Assembly (NCBI GenBank): GCA_026129865.1
Contig: JAHCHG010000001.1
Span: forward strand, 248,001 to 312,000
Origin: Pyrinomonadaceae bacterium
Lineage (GTDB): Bacteria; Acidobacteriota; Blastocatellia; Pyrinomonadales; Pyrinomonadaceae
DNA: 64,000 nt
Reading direction: 5' to 3'
In this document: piece after piece, positions 46,302 to 54,947 of the stretch
How the letters are laid out: every line of letters begins with the position of its first letter
Numbering within the stretch: the stretch's first letter is position 1
The notes under the pieces: generated by a model
Database searches by the model: none
Told to the model about the DNA's origin: nothing
The model's input: only the letters and a program-made list of their open reading frames with translations
Program-made: the position numbers and the translations under genes

Positions 46302-46820
46302 TTACCACTCGCCGTTCCGTTTTAGCCGCTTGATCTTACGCTTTGCCATTTCGCGCTTTAGTGCCGTCATCCGGTCGAGAAATACGATGCCGTCGCAATG
46401 ATCGGTCTCATGCAAAATACAGCGCGCAGTCAGTTCAGTGCCGTCGAGTTCTTGAACGTTTCCGAGGACATCCTGATACCGCACAACCGTTCTCAATTCT
46501 CTTTTAACTTTTGTGTAAATCCCCGGAAATGAAAGACAGCCTTCGTCGCCGTTCTGTTCACCTTCGACATGAATTATTTCAGGATTTATCAGCGCGATCT
46601 TTTGTTTTTCATCTTCGCCGCCGGAACAATCCATTACAAAAAGTCTTTGCGAAACAAACACTTGCGGCGCCGCAAGTCCGACTCCGTTCGAAGAATACAT
46701 CGTCTCAAACATATCGTCGACGAGTTTCTTCAGTCCATCATTAAATTCTTCATCCATCACCGGCTTTGCAACGCTTAACAAGACGGGTTCAGGATAATGC
46801 GCAATTTTCAAGATCGACAT
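46302..46820 (-). CDS. def: Peptide deformylase
   Basis: 172-residue metalloenzyme that removes N-formyl groups. All three motifs are present: GVGLAAPQ, EGCLSFPG, and HETDHCDG. Fe/Zn ligands are the Cys of motif 2 and both His of motif 3. Normal length. It is followed by the VWFA gene on the same strand. Confidence 0.96.
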   Translation of the reverse strand: MSILKIAHYPEPVLLSVAKPVMDEEFNDGLKKLVDDMFETMYSSNGVGLAAPQVFVSQRLFVMDCSGGEDEKQKIALINPEIIHVEGEQNGDEGCLSFPGIYTKVKRELRTVVRYQDVLGNVQELDGTELTARCILHETDHCDGIVFLDRMTALKREMAKRKIKRLKRNGEW

Positions 46821-46864
46821 TAAAACAGTTTATATCGCGCGGAAGAAAATTGAAAAGAAGCCGA

Positions 46865-47419
46865 TCAGCGAATAAAATGAAAGGTTCGATTTCCCGCTCT
46901 CAGCCAAACGGCGAACGTTCTTCTGAGCGCAGGCTCAGAAGCTAACGGATCTTTCGATCGCTCGCGAATGTCGTATTTCAGCTGTGCGGCGACGATCCGC
47001 CTTTCGAAATTATGAAACTCCAGCCTGCATCTTTCGAATTTTGCAAGGTCTTTGACCCAGGGTTCGATTTCGCTGTTCGATTCAAGAAATTCTGAGAATT
47101 CCAGCGCATCCTGCAAATGTTTTTTTACCTGATCAGGGATGAAAGTATTTGAGAAAACCTTAAAATGCGTCCTAAAATCGTGCTTCAGCTCGCGCGCTGT
47201 GAGATAAAGCAGACGTTCAACCTCATGAAGCCGCTTAAAATAAAGCGATTCGGCAAAACACTCGATTTCCGTTTCAATGATCGATAAAAGTTCTCTTATT
47301 TCGATCTCCGAAAGCTGATTTGCGCTTCCCGTAAATGCGGGATCTTTGATGAACGACTTACGCAGCGTGTCATCGGTGTAAAGCTTTGCAAGAAATTTTT
47401 GTTGTTCGATCAAACCCAT
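46865..47419 (-). CDS. Partner protein of the DUF692/MNIO operon (SCO6045-like)
   Basis: 184-residue, mostly helical protein. QQKFLAKLYTDDTLRKSFIKDP at the start (in part), then FKRLHEVERLLYLTARELKHDF, DALEFSEFLE and EPWVKDLAKFERCRLEF. Pattern and position recall the SCO6045-like proteins next to DUF692 genes in actinomycetes, and functionally the DUF2063/MbnC-type partners that bind the substrate for MNIO enzymes. Family assignment is from memory of the pattern. It starts nine bases after the MNIO stop and is the last gene of the operon. Confidence 0.6.
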   Translation of the reverse strand: MGLIEQQKFLAKLYTDDTLRKSFIKDPAFTGSANQLSEIEIRELLSIIETEIECFAESLYFKRLHEVERLLYLTARELKHDFRTHFKVFSNTFIPDQVKKHLQDALEFSEFLESNSEIEPWVKDLAKFERCRLEFHNFERRIVAAQLKYDIRERSKDPLASEPALRRTFAVWLRAGNRTFHFIR

Positions 47420-47428
47420 TTTAGCCGA

Positions 47429-48256
47429 TCAATTAGTCTGCATGATCGTTCGTGCTTGTCTTAGTTCATTCACGATCTCATCAAACGGCGGGAAATTTCC
47501 ATCTCGTTCGAGAACTGCGCCTTTAAGCTCTGTTCGTTTACAGACTTCGCGGAAAACTTCCCAGATCTCTTCTTCAGTTTTGTCCGAGTGCGCGTCGATC
47601 AATCTCTTTCCATTCCGGTGAGAACCGACAAAATGAACCTGTACCACCGATTCCGTCGGAATTCCGTCCAAAAAACGCCGCCAATCGAATGCGAAATTTT
47701 GCGAATTTATATACAGATTCGTTACATCGAGAAGCAATCCGCAGCCGGTTTCCGACACGATCCTTGTCAAAAATTCGGCTTCATCCATCTCCGACGAAGG
47801 AAATCGGACCAAATATGTAATATTTTCCAGGATCAGCGGCGTTTCGATCACTCTTTGGACCTTTTTTACGTTCGCAGCAACAACTGCGACCGCTTCTCTG
47901 GTAAACGGGAGCGGGGCGAGATGTCCGATGTTGGTTCCGCCCGCGCGTGTAAAGCAAATATGATCGCTAAACCACTCGGGTTGAACAAATTCGACCAGTT
48001 CGGCAAATTTTTCGAGATATTCTTCATCGATTCCCTCTGCGCTGCCGAGCGAAAGATCCAGCCCGTGGGGAATGAGTTCGAAATTTTCGTTCAAAAGCTC
48101 AAGTTCTTTTTGTTTTGCCTCGTTTGCGTCGAAGTAATGATCGGCGGTAATTTCTAGAAAATCGATCTCTGTTCTATTCAGAAAAATGTCGGAACGAAAA
48201 GGTTCACGAAAACCCAATCCGACGCCCAAAGTTTTCGATTGAAGCAGAGTCGACAT
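47429..48256 (-). CDS. DUF692 multinuclear non-heme iron oxidative enzyme (MNIO)
   Basis: A 275-residue TIM-barrel enzyme of the MbnB/BufB family, whose members modify Cys or Asp residues in ribosomal peptides or proteins. GVGLGFRE, DFLEITADHYFD, PHGLDLSLGSA (His64), EWFSDHICFT (Asp98, His99), LENITY (Glu145), LLDVTNLYINSQN (Asp177), VHFVGSH (His208), DAHSDKT (Asp221, His223) and VLERDGNFP (Glu250) give the full set of iron-ligand candidates. Start ATG 48256 overlaps the stop of the upstream gene by one base (TAATG), meaning tight translational coupling. An upstream Arg-rich in-frame stretch is the Cys-tail coding region read in another frame and is not part of this protein. Confidence 0.88.
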   Translation of the reverse strand: MSTLLQSKTLGVGLGFREPFRSDIFLNRTEIDFLEITADHYFDANEAKQKELELLNENFELIPHGLDLSLGSAEGIDEEYLEKFAELVEFVQPEWFSDHICFTRAGGTNIGHLAPLPFTREAVAVVAANVKKVQRVIETPLILENITYLVRFPSSEMDEAEFLTRIVSETGCGLLLDVTNLYINSQNFAFDWRRFLDGIPTESVVQVHFVGSHRNGKRLIDAHSDKTEEEIWEVFREVCKRTELKGAVLERDGNFPPFDEIVNELRQARTIMQTN

Positions 48257-49251
48257 TAACTGCCGCACCCTCCGCATCCGCCGCCGCAGCCGCTTCCGCA
48301 GCCTGAACTGCACGAGCTTCCGCCGCTGCAGCTGCCGGCGTCCGAACAGCTTCCGCACGACGCTCCGCACGAACTCGCGCTAACTGCCTGTGATCTTTCA
48401 AACGCTTTGTTGTAACTGTCGTACATAGTTCCGGCGAGTATCGATCCGCCGAAAACTCCGACGCTTAACAGCAGCGGATCGACCCCGGCAAATGTCGTTT
48501 GCGCCGAAGGCATCTGTTGACCAACTGCGGCGCTTTCACGTGTGGCTCTGACTTTTAACTCGCCAAATGCAAGCTGCAGGCGTTCAAGGTAGGCATTTCC
48601 GAGTTTAGTCATCCGCGGCAGTTTTGAAACGTAGCGCGCGGCAATGACACCGATGACGCCCAATATGACTAAGAATGTAATATTGAAACGACCGTTCATA
48701 AGCGCAGCGATCATCTTGTAACCACCGGCAGCGGCGATCGAAAGAATGCCGATCCATTTGAACATCGAAAAACCGGCTGCCGATTCGTCGCTAGTTAAAA
48801 GCTGTCTTTGCTCAAGCGATGTCGCGTAAACATCCGCAAAGCTTTTTAGCTGAACGACCAATCCGCTTTTCCCAAAGATGTCTTTCGCATTTCTGGTTTC
48901 GCCGAACCAGTCAAGAGTTATCTTTTCGATGTTTCGCAGATTTCCCGCGACCTGATCTTTTGAGCGCGAGATAAAACTGTCTTTACCTGAATTTGAAACT
49001 TCGAGGACCTTGTTTTGAACAAGACTAAAAACTACCGATCGAGCCAATTCGTTTATCCCGCCGCGTAAAAACGCAATTTCGTAAGGATCGATCTTATGCG
49101 GGATCGCCGGCGACGGCAGACGGTCTGTCCGGTCAATCAGTCGTTTAGCGATCGCCAATACGATAACGACACCTAGAATAAAAACCGCATAGACCGCCAA
49201 AAAATACGGTCCGTACATTTGAGCGATCGGGTTTTCAAATAATAGATCCAT
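48256..49251 (-). CDS. Membrane protein with Cys/Gly-rich C-terminal tail (TIGR04222-like)
   Basis: 331 residues: N-terminal membrane helix (about 15-35), a soluble part (PYEIAFLRGGINELARSVVF in part), two central hydrophobic helices (about 165-205), and a C-terminal tail. The last 39 residues hold nine Cys separated by Gly and Ser only (ending CGGGCGGCGS), and I see no Cys elsewhere in the protein. The architecture fits the TIGR04222 family, often found next to DUF692 genes. The tail is the natural candidate substrate of the adjacent MNIO enzyme, as an immobilised, membrane-tethered target; this is inference. Confidence 0.75.
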   Translation of the reverse strand: MDLLFENPIAQMYGPYFLAVYAVFILGVVIVLAIAKRLIDRTDRLPSPAIPHKIDPYEIAFLRGGINELARSVVFSLVQNKVLEVSNSGKDSFISRSKDQVAGNLRNIEKITLDWFGETRNAKDIFGKSGLVVQLKSFADVYATSLEQRQLLTSDESAAGFSMFKWIGILSIAAAGGYKMIAALMNGRFNITFLVILGVIGVIAARYVSKLPRMTKLGNAYLERLQLAFGELKVRATRESAAVGQQMPSAQTTFAGVDPLLLSVGVFGGSILAGTMYDSYNKAFERSQAVSASSCGASCGSCSDAGSCSGGSSCSSGCGSGCGGGCGGCGS

Positions 49252-49304
49252 TGCGCTTCTTCCTCCCGGCAGAAGAATTCTAAGTTATTTCGCCGGATTT
49301 TTCT

Positions 49305-49349
49305 AAAAAAAAGCGGCGCCTGAAGTAAATACAAAAACTTCGGCGCCGC
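49305..49349 (-). terminator. Terminator after the second CAP-domain gene
   Basis: On the - strand GCGGCGCCGAAGT pairs with ACTTCAGGCGCCGC (one bulged base), followed by eight T. It isolates the CAP gene from the MNIO operon downstream, so that operon needs its own promoter in the roughly 50 bp before 49251 or relies on readthrough. Confidence 0.88.
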
Positions 49350-49381
49350 ACTACGTTAAATTTACGTTAGATCCTTAATAA

Positions 49382-49903
49382 TCAGTTCATGAACACCTGT
49401 GTTACGTAGATCTTTCCCGTGCTCGAACGCGCAACGCCGATACCGGTGTATTTCCAGGAGCTTTTCAGCATATTCGAACGGTGTCCCGATGAATTCATCC
49501 AACCGTTCACGGCAGGCTGCGTCGGATCGTCGTAACCTTCACATGAATAAAGGTTTTCGCCGATGCCGGACCAATTCGAAATTTTGAAATCGTTGATCCG
49601 GTCGAGCAGCGATTTACCTTTCGAATCACGGTGTCCGAAGAAATTTTCGTTTGCCATTTTGGCGGAGTACGAGCGTGCCAGAGCGGCAAGGCGCGTATCC
49701 CAATCAAGCGTACCTTTTTTTAATTTTGTGCGTTCCTCGTTTACAAGATTGAATATCTTGCGTTCGCTGGAAGAAAACTTTGACGCGGAAGACCCGTTGA
49801 AAAGGATCGAATTCGCGAAGTGATCATCGGCGAAAACACTGATATTGGAGAGAACGAAAATTGCAATTAGAGCTATGCCCGGAACAATTCGAGTTTTTGT
49901 CAT
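49382..49903 (-). CDS. Secreted CAP-domain (SCP-like) protein, second copy
   Basis: 173 residues. Signal peptide (ALIAIFVLSNISVFA), then a CAP domain: KIFNLVNEERTKLKKGTL (in part), LAALARSYSAKMAN, FFGHRDSKGK, SGIGENLYSCEG, and WMNSSGHRSNML. Without the long linker of the paralog at 29909. Function unknown. A strong terminator follows. ATG 49903 preferred over TTG one codon earlier. Confidence 0.88.
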   Translation of the reverse strand: MTKTRIVPGIALIAIFVLSNISVFADDHFANSILFNGSSASKFSSSERKIFNLVNEERTKLKKGTLDWDTRLAALARSYSAKMANENFFGHRDSKGKSLLDRINDFKISNWSGIGENLYSCEGYDDPTQPAVNGWMNSSGHRSNMLKSSWKYTGIGVARSSTGKIYVTQVFMN

Positions 49904-50071
49904 CAATTTTTATTCGGTTGTTTGAAAATTGGGAAAGCTTTTCGTCGGTTCGACTACTCTTTAACCTTTTACTATTTTTCGCCGGGAATTACAAGGAAAA
50001 GATCGGGTTATTTACTGACAATGTCGGGCTTTTGACCTTTACTAGATTGATAAATTCTACGACTCAACAAG

Positions 50072-50530
50072 TTACGGTATTTTTGCTGCTTCATTTTTTG
50101 ACCATTCACAGACAGTTTTTATTTCCTGTTCCGACATGTTCGCGTCCCAATGCAGCCATAGGTACTGATAATGAGGCATTTCCCGCGATTCGATCTCCTG
50201 GCAGATCTCTTCCAGTTTACGGGATTTTTTTTCAGGCGAAAACGCCGCCCATTTTGAAAAATTCATCTCATCGCGACCGGCGTTTACGTGATCTACAATT
50301 CCCCACGAGAGCGGGGCTATGTTCGAATACCAGATCCAATTTGTTTCATTTGAATGGCAATCGTAACAAGACCGCCGGAGAATTTCGTGTACATTTTGAG
50401 GAATTTGCATCTGCGATTCCAGCGTTTCGGCAGCGACCACCGGGGGATTTGTCCTTGAAGGTCGGTAAAATTGAATGGCGATAAATGCGACCGCCATTAT
50501 GATCAATACGATTTTGAGAGCTTTTTTCAT
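50072..50530 (-). CDS. Heme-binding-domain protein with CxxCH
   Basis: 152 residues. One N-terminal helix (about 5-22) and a periplasmic domain with CYDCHSNETNWIWYSNIAPLSW (in part), a c-type heme site, followed by WAAFSPEKKSRKLEEIC and EMPHYQYLWLHWDANMS. Matches the haem-bd (PF14376-like) family. The Met of EMPHY is a possible axial ligand. Electron-transfer role likely, partner unknown. Confidence 0.85.
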   Translation of the reverse strand: MKKALKIVLIIMAVAFIAIQFYRPSRTNPPVVAAETLESQMQIPQNVHEILRRSCYDCHSNETNWIWYSNIAPLSWGIVDHVNAGRDEMNFSKWAAFSPEKKSRKLEEICQEIESREMPHYQYLWLHWDANMSEQEIKTVCEWSKNEAAKIP

Positions 50531-50678
50531 CGTCGCCGCTTTTCGATTTTCCTTTGCCCGCGGCTGAATTATATTCGATTTACATCCATCGTCAAAAACT
50601 ATAAAAGATCATGCGTTTAATGCTAAAATTCGTCGGTTTTATAATGTTGGACCAAGCTTTTTGATTTTGCTGAAATAA

Positions 50679-51152
50679 ATGACCGATCTTAGTTTGCTTA
50701 GCCTTAATCGTAAGCAGCCGAAACTGCGTAAAACAAAGCTACTGGGCGTGCGCGGCGAAACTCTTGCGGCTGACTTCCTGGTGAAGAACGGCTACCGGCT
50801 TGTCGTTTCGAATTTCAAAGCCCCGATCGGACGAAACCGAGTCGGCGTTGCTGTTTCAGGGGAAATAGATCTGATCGCGATCGATGGAGAAACTCTATGT
50901 TTTATCGAAGTAAAAACCCGCCGTTCGGAAGCGTTCGCACCGGCACTTTCAGCGGTTGATGTACGCAAGCAGCGCCAGATCACGCGAACCGCACGGATGT
51001 ATCGAAAGATCTTTGCGATCCGCGACATGCCGGTTCGATTTGATGCGGTTACAATTATCATCGGAGACTCCGTCGAACCCGTTTTTCAACTTACGAAAGG
51101 ATTTTGGACGGAATCGAAGTTCAAAAAGCGCATCTGGTCCGACCGAATCTAA
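50679..51152 (+). CDS. yraN: YraN/UPF0102 family nuclease-like protein
   Basis: 157 residues. GVRGETLAADFLVKNGYRLV, then GEIDLIAIDGETLCFIEVKTRRS: the Asp and ExK of a restriction-endonuclease-like fold. Slightly longer than the usual 120-130 due to an insertion (IGRNRVGVAVS) before GEIDLI. Family function is still poorly defined; some link it to DNA processing. Divergent from the heme-binding gene across about 150 bp. Confidence 0.85.
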   Translation: MTDLSLLSLNRKQPKLRKTKLLGVRGETLAADFLVKNGYRLVVSNFKAPIGRNRVGVAVSGEIDLIAIDGETLCFIEVKTRRSEAFAPALSAVDVRKQRQITRTARMYRKIFAIRDMPVRFDAVTIIIGDSVEPVFQLTKGFWTESKFKKRIWSDRI

Positions 51153-51211
51153 CGGTTTTTCCTTCGAACAAACTTTTTACAACATCTGAACTTTTTTTAT
51201 AAACTCTGTAT

Positions 51212-53173
51212 ATGGATCACTCAAACAACGCATCGTCTCAGACTCAGGTAGTTGACCGTGAACTTTTTTTCGGAAATCCCGAGATCTTGGGAGGACAGCT
51301 ATCGCCGAACGGAGAATATTTCGCATTTATTAAACCTTACAAAGATGTCCGAAACATATGGGTTAAACGGACGGCAGAATCTTTTGATGAAGCTGTTCCC
51401 TTGACGAACGAAGCAAGCCGCCCGATCTCAGTTTTCTTCTGGAGCCGCGACAGCTCGCATGTTCTTTTTGTAAAAGACAATAAGGGCGACGAAAATTTCA
51501 ATGTTTTCGCTGTAAAGCCAAACAGCAAACTTCCCTCCGTTATTAATCTGACGAATGCGGAAAATGTCTTGACGCAAATATACGATCTGCCGAAAGCGCG
51601 TCCCGATCTTTTATACATTGGAATTAACGATCGCGATCCGTCCTGGCACGACCTTTATCAGGTTTCTATCTCGACCGGCGACAAACAACTGCTTCACGAA
51701 AATCATCAGCGGTTGACCGCGTATATTTTTGACAACGCCGGTGAATTACGGCTCGCCATGCGGTCGGCGGACGGCGGAGATATGGAACTGCTGCTTATAA
51801 AAGATCGGGATTTCGAGCCTGTTTACACGTGCAGCGTATTTGAAACGCTAGTCCCCGTGCGGTTTCATAAAGATAACAAACGAATCTATCTGCAGACGAA
51901 TAAAGGAGATCGAGATCTCACCCAGCTTGTCCTCTTCGATCCCGAGTCGCGAACCGAAGAATTTGTGGAGCAAGATCCCGAAGGTCGCGTTGACTTTGGT
52001 AGCGCCGGTTTTAGTGAAGTGACGGACGAACTTGTCGTAACTTCCTACGAAGACGACAGCATTCGAAAATACTGGCGCGACGCTCAGGCGGAAGCGGATT
52101 ACAACTTCCTTCGCGAGCAGCTTCCAGGAATGCATATCGGCATAACTTCCTCGACCAGCGACGAACGGATCTGGGTGATCAATGCGACGAGCGATGTTGA
52201 GCCCGGAAAAACCTATCTTTTCGACCGCCCTGCAAGATCGCTGGATTTTCAGTACCAGATCCGCGAAAAATTACCGCGCGAGGCGCTTTCGCCAATGAAG
52301 CCGATTCGATACCGTTCGTCCGACGGACTGGAAATTCCGGCGTATTTAACCGTTCCTAAGAAAAAAGATTCGGAAAAACTTCCACTTCTGGTCATTCCCC
52401 ACGGCGGACCTTGGCACCGCGATGTTTGGGGGTTCAATCCTCTTGCGCAGTTTTTCGCAAATCGCGGGTACGCAGTATTACAAATGAATTTCCGCGGTTC
52501 GACGGGCTATGGAAAGAAATTCATCGACGCCAGTAATAATCAATGGGGCGATCTGATGCAGGATGACATCACCTGGGGCGTCAAACATTTAGTAGATGAA
52601 GGAATTGCGGACGAAAAACGGATCGGAATTTTGGGCGGCAGTTACGGCGGCTATGCCACGCTTGCTGCGGTCGTCTTTACGCCCGATCTTTTTGCAGCAG
52701 CGGTCGCGATAGTCGCACCGTCGAGTTTGATCACGCTTATCAATTCGATCCCGCCGTATTGGGAAGGATTTAAGAATGTTTTTCTTAAACGAATGGGCGA
52801 TCCGGGAACGGACGAAGGGCGGAAACAGTTAGAACGCCAATCGCCTCTTAACCATGTCGAGAAAATAAAAACTCCGCTGATGATCGTACAGGGTGCGAAC
52901 GACCCGCGTGTTAAGAAAGCCGAAAGCGATCAAATAGTTGTTGCGCTTCGCGAACGAAATTATCCGGTCGTATATGTGTTGGCGGAGGACGAAGGGCACG
53001 GATTTCAACGTCCCGTCAATAATATGGCTATGTACGCAGAAGCTGAAAAGTTCCTTGCGAAGCACCTCGGCGGAAATTTTCAAGAAGAAATATCGCCGGA
53101 ACTTTCCGAACGTCTTTCCGAATTAAAGGTGGACATAAACAAGGTTCAACTTCCAACTGCTGCAAGTGCCTGA
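51212..53173 (+). CDS. S9-family prolyl oligopeptidase-like serine peptidase
   Basis: 653 residues. N-terminal beta-propeller (about 20-380, with GGQLSPNGEYFAF) and C-terminal alpha/beta hydrolase: HGGPWHRDVWGF, FRGSTGYGKKF, catalytic Ser in GGSYGGYAT, Asp in ANDPRVKKAES, and His in EDEGHGF. No signal peptide, so probably cytoplasmic. Acts on short peptides, as dipeptidyl aminopeptidase or acylaminoacyl peptidase; which is not clear. Confidence 0.92.
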   Translation: MDHSNNASSQTQVVDRELFFGNPEILGGQLSPNGEYFAFIKPYKDVRNIWVKRTAESFDEAVPLTNEASRPISVFFWSRDSSHVLFVKDNKGDENFNVFAVKPNSKLPSVINLTNAENVLTQIYDLPKARPDLLYIGINDRDPSWHDLYQVSISTGDKQLLHENHQRLTAYIFDNAGELRLAMRSADGGDMELLLIKDRDFEPVYTCSVFETLVPVRFHKDNKRIYLQTNKGDRDLTQLVLFDPESRTEEFVEQDPEGRVDFGSAGFSEVTDELVVTSYEDDSIRKYWRDAQAEADYNFLREQLPGMHIGITSSTSDERIWVINATSDVEPGKTYLFDRPARSLDFQYQIREKLPREALSPMKPIRYRSSDGLEIPAYLTVPKKKDSEKLPLLVIPHGGPWHRDVWGFNPLAQFFANRGYAVLQMNFRGSTGYGKKFIDASNNQWGDLMQDDITWGVKHLVDEGIADEKRIGILGGSYGGYATLAAVVFTPDLFAAAVAIVAPSSLITLINSIPPYWEGFKNVFLKRMGDPGTDEGRKQLERQSPLNHVEKIKTPLMIVQGANDPRVKKAESDQIVVALRERNYPVVYVLAEDEGHGFQRPVNNMAMYAEAEKFLAKHLGGNFQEEISPELSERLSELKVDINKVQLPTAASA

Positions 53174-53184
53174 TCAAAGAAAAT

Positions 53185-54069
53185 TTACCGTGAACTCTTC
53201 GGCTGCGACGCGTCGGTCAGGATTATAAAATCGCCAATCCCGGCATATTTCGTCGCATCGAAGGTCTTAAAATCCTCGACATAGCGCATCGTTACAACCA
53301 GTGCGCGACCTTTTGGCATGTATCTTTGAAAATGTTCGACCGTTCCAAGACGGCTTTCCGTATGAAATGCTCCATTTAAATGTAATGCGAGTGCACCCTC
53401 GTTTTTCTTAAGAAATTCCGCAACAAAATAAGACATCGTCGCGTCCCATAGCGTCTGCGAATCCAGGATATTTTCAGAACCGTGCCCGCCCATCAACGCA
53501 TTGAATTTATCCGAATATTCCTTTGAAGAACTTGAGAACGGCAGCGGCGCGATCCAGCTTTTGGCGGTCGGTTCAAGACCGTCCAACGAAGCGCGTCCAA
53601 GGCGGCTGACCATATTTACATACCGGCGCGGCGCATTCGCAGCTACTACCGGCAGCTTTTTTTCCTTCGCAAATTCGACCAGCGGTCGATAATCCGTTTT
53701 ATAATTTCCCCAAGGTCGGCTGCTTGACAGAAAGTGTGTTTCGGTGATCTTATCCGTCAAATATTCATCCAAAACGATCTGTACGTCGCGCTCGAACATC
53801 TCGAGCGAAAGCCCGATTTTTCGTTTTGTACCATACTCTTCAAAAGCCCTCTTAAAGATCTCAAACTGAAGAAGGTGCGCGACCGAATCGTCATGGTTTT
53901 CTCCGAGAAAAACTGCGTCTGCCTTGCCGACTGCAGTAATGATCGCCGCAATATCAGCGGCATTGCCTTTCGAATCGTAAATCCGGTAATGTTCGGGATT
54001 CGCCTGCTGAGCGAATGACGCGATCGAAATGGTCATAATTAGAATTGATAAAAGGATTGCTTTTTTCAT
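53185..54069 (-). CDS. ChaN-like secreted protein
   Basis: 294 residues with signal peptide (LSILIMTISIASFAQ). FLGENHDDSVAHLLQFEIFK and LSLEMFERDVQIVLDEYL match the ChaN domain (PF04187), a heme-binding or iron-regulated lipoprotein family; GAFHTESRLGTVEHF lies near the end. No lipobox Cys here. A heme oxygenase gene lies within 1 kb, but the two genes are not in one operon. Confidence 0.82.
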   Translation of the reverse strand: MKKAILLSILIMTISIASFAQQANPEHYRIYDSKGNAADIAAIITAVGKADAVFLGENHDDSVAHLLQFEIFKRAFEEYGTKRKIGLSLEMFERDVQIVLDEYLTDKITETHFLSSSRPWGNYKTDYRPLVEFAKEKKLPVVAANAPRRYVNMVSRLGRASLDGLEPTAKSWIAPLPFSSSSKEYSDKFNALMGGHGSENILDSQTLWDATMSYFVAEFLKKNEGALALHLNGAFHTESRLGTVEHFQRYMPKGRALVVTMRYVEDFKTFDATKYAGIGDFIILTDASQPKSSR

Positions 54070-54318
54070 AAGTAGTTCTTGTCAAAATACAACGATTCCT
54101 GAAAATTTTCTCAAAATTAATATAATTTGGCGAATATCGAAACTGTTTCGCTATCGAACATAGGATTGTCCCGTAATCGCACAAGCGAAAGTCGCATTTG
54201 TGCCGAAATCTCATCAATCAACGTATTTTCCAGGCAATCCTTGCTAGGCATACCGATTGCACAAGAAGTCTTAGAGGCTGAGATGCAGTCTAAACATTAA
54301 CAAGGGAAGGAGAATTTT

Positions 54319-54870
54319 ATGAATAACCAAGGAACAGTTACCGGAAAAGAAAGAGTTTTAACAGGAATGTTTACATCGCGCGACGACGCGGAAAAAGCTT
54401 ACAGATCGCTCCGCGAGCGAGGATATAGTGAAGACGAGATAAACGTGATGATGTCGGACGCGACTCGGGATTCATGGTACGAAGATTACGACGAAAGCAA
54501 TTTAGACGATAACGAACTCGGTTCGAAAGCTCTCGAAGGAACCGGCGTGGGTTCAGCCATTGGCGGAACGCTCGGCGCGATCATCGGCGGCATCGCTGCC
54601 ATCGGAACGAACGTTTTAATTCCGGGATTGGGACTTGTCGTTGCAGGACCGCTTGCAGCGGCGTTGGTCGGCGCGGGCGCAGGCGGTGCGACCGGCGGTT
54701 TGATCGGAGCTTTGATCGGATCGGGAATTCCCGAAGAAAGAGCCGTAATTTACGAAAAAGGAATAAAAGACGGCGGCGTCGTATTTGGTGTTAACCCGAG
54801 AAACGACGAAGACCACGACTATTTCCGTAACGAATGGAAAAACTATCGGGGCGAACATATTTACAGCTAA
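54319..54870 (+). CDS. Glycine-zipper general-stress-type protein
   Basis: 183 residues. N-terminal domain GMFTSRDDAEKAYRSLRERGYSEDEINVMMSD (in part), typical of YflT/GsiB-neighbour stress proteins, and then a long Gly/Ala/Ile-rich glycine zipper (about 72-145, with GTLGAIIGGIAA). The C-terminus YFRNEWKNYRG is charged. A strong GGGAAGGAG precedes the ATG. Probably membrane associated and stress induced. Confidence 0.8.
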   Translation: MNNQGTVTGKERVLTGMFTSRDDAEKAYRSLRERGYSEDEINVMMSDATRDSWYEDYDESNLDDNELGSKALEGTGVGSAIGGTLGAIIGGIAAIGTNVLIPGLGLVVAGPLAAALVGAGAGGATGGLIGALIGSGIPEERAVIYEKGIKDGGVVFGVNPRNDEDHDYFRNEWKNYRGEHIYS

Positions 54871-54893
54871 ATCCTGTCTTTAGCAGTAAATAG

Positions 54894-54937
54894 AAAAAAT
54901 CCCCGCGCCGGACAATCGACCGGTGCGGGGATTTTTT
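54894..54937. terminator. Bidirectional terminator between convergent genes
   Basis: AAAAAATCCCCGC-G-CCGG pairs with CCGG-T-GCGGGGATTTTTT (one G-T pair) around an eight-base loop. It has A runs on one side and T runs on the other, so works both ways, ending the stress-protein gene and the heme oxygenase gene. Confidence 0.93.
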
Positions 54938-54947
54938 GTGTCCGAAA

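Noticed and set aside
48257-48370. N-terminal Arg-rich extension of the MNIO enzyme
   Set aside because: It is the Cys-tail coding stretch of the upstream gene read in another frame. The ATG at 48256 in TAATG overlap gives the family-typical start.
51644-51660. Sigma-54-like TGGCACG in the S9 peptidase gene
   Set aside because: It is inside the coding region, the -12 box is poor (TTATC), and no gene starts downstream. A TGGCACG-like match in pilR coding sequence near 5041 was dismissed for the same reason.
54240-54320. TPP riboswitch, suggested by GGCTGAGATG in the stress-gene leader
   Set aside because: The second conserved block (CTGAT...GGTAAT-like) and the outer stems are missing, and the gene is unrelated to thiamine.
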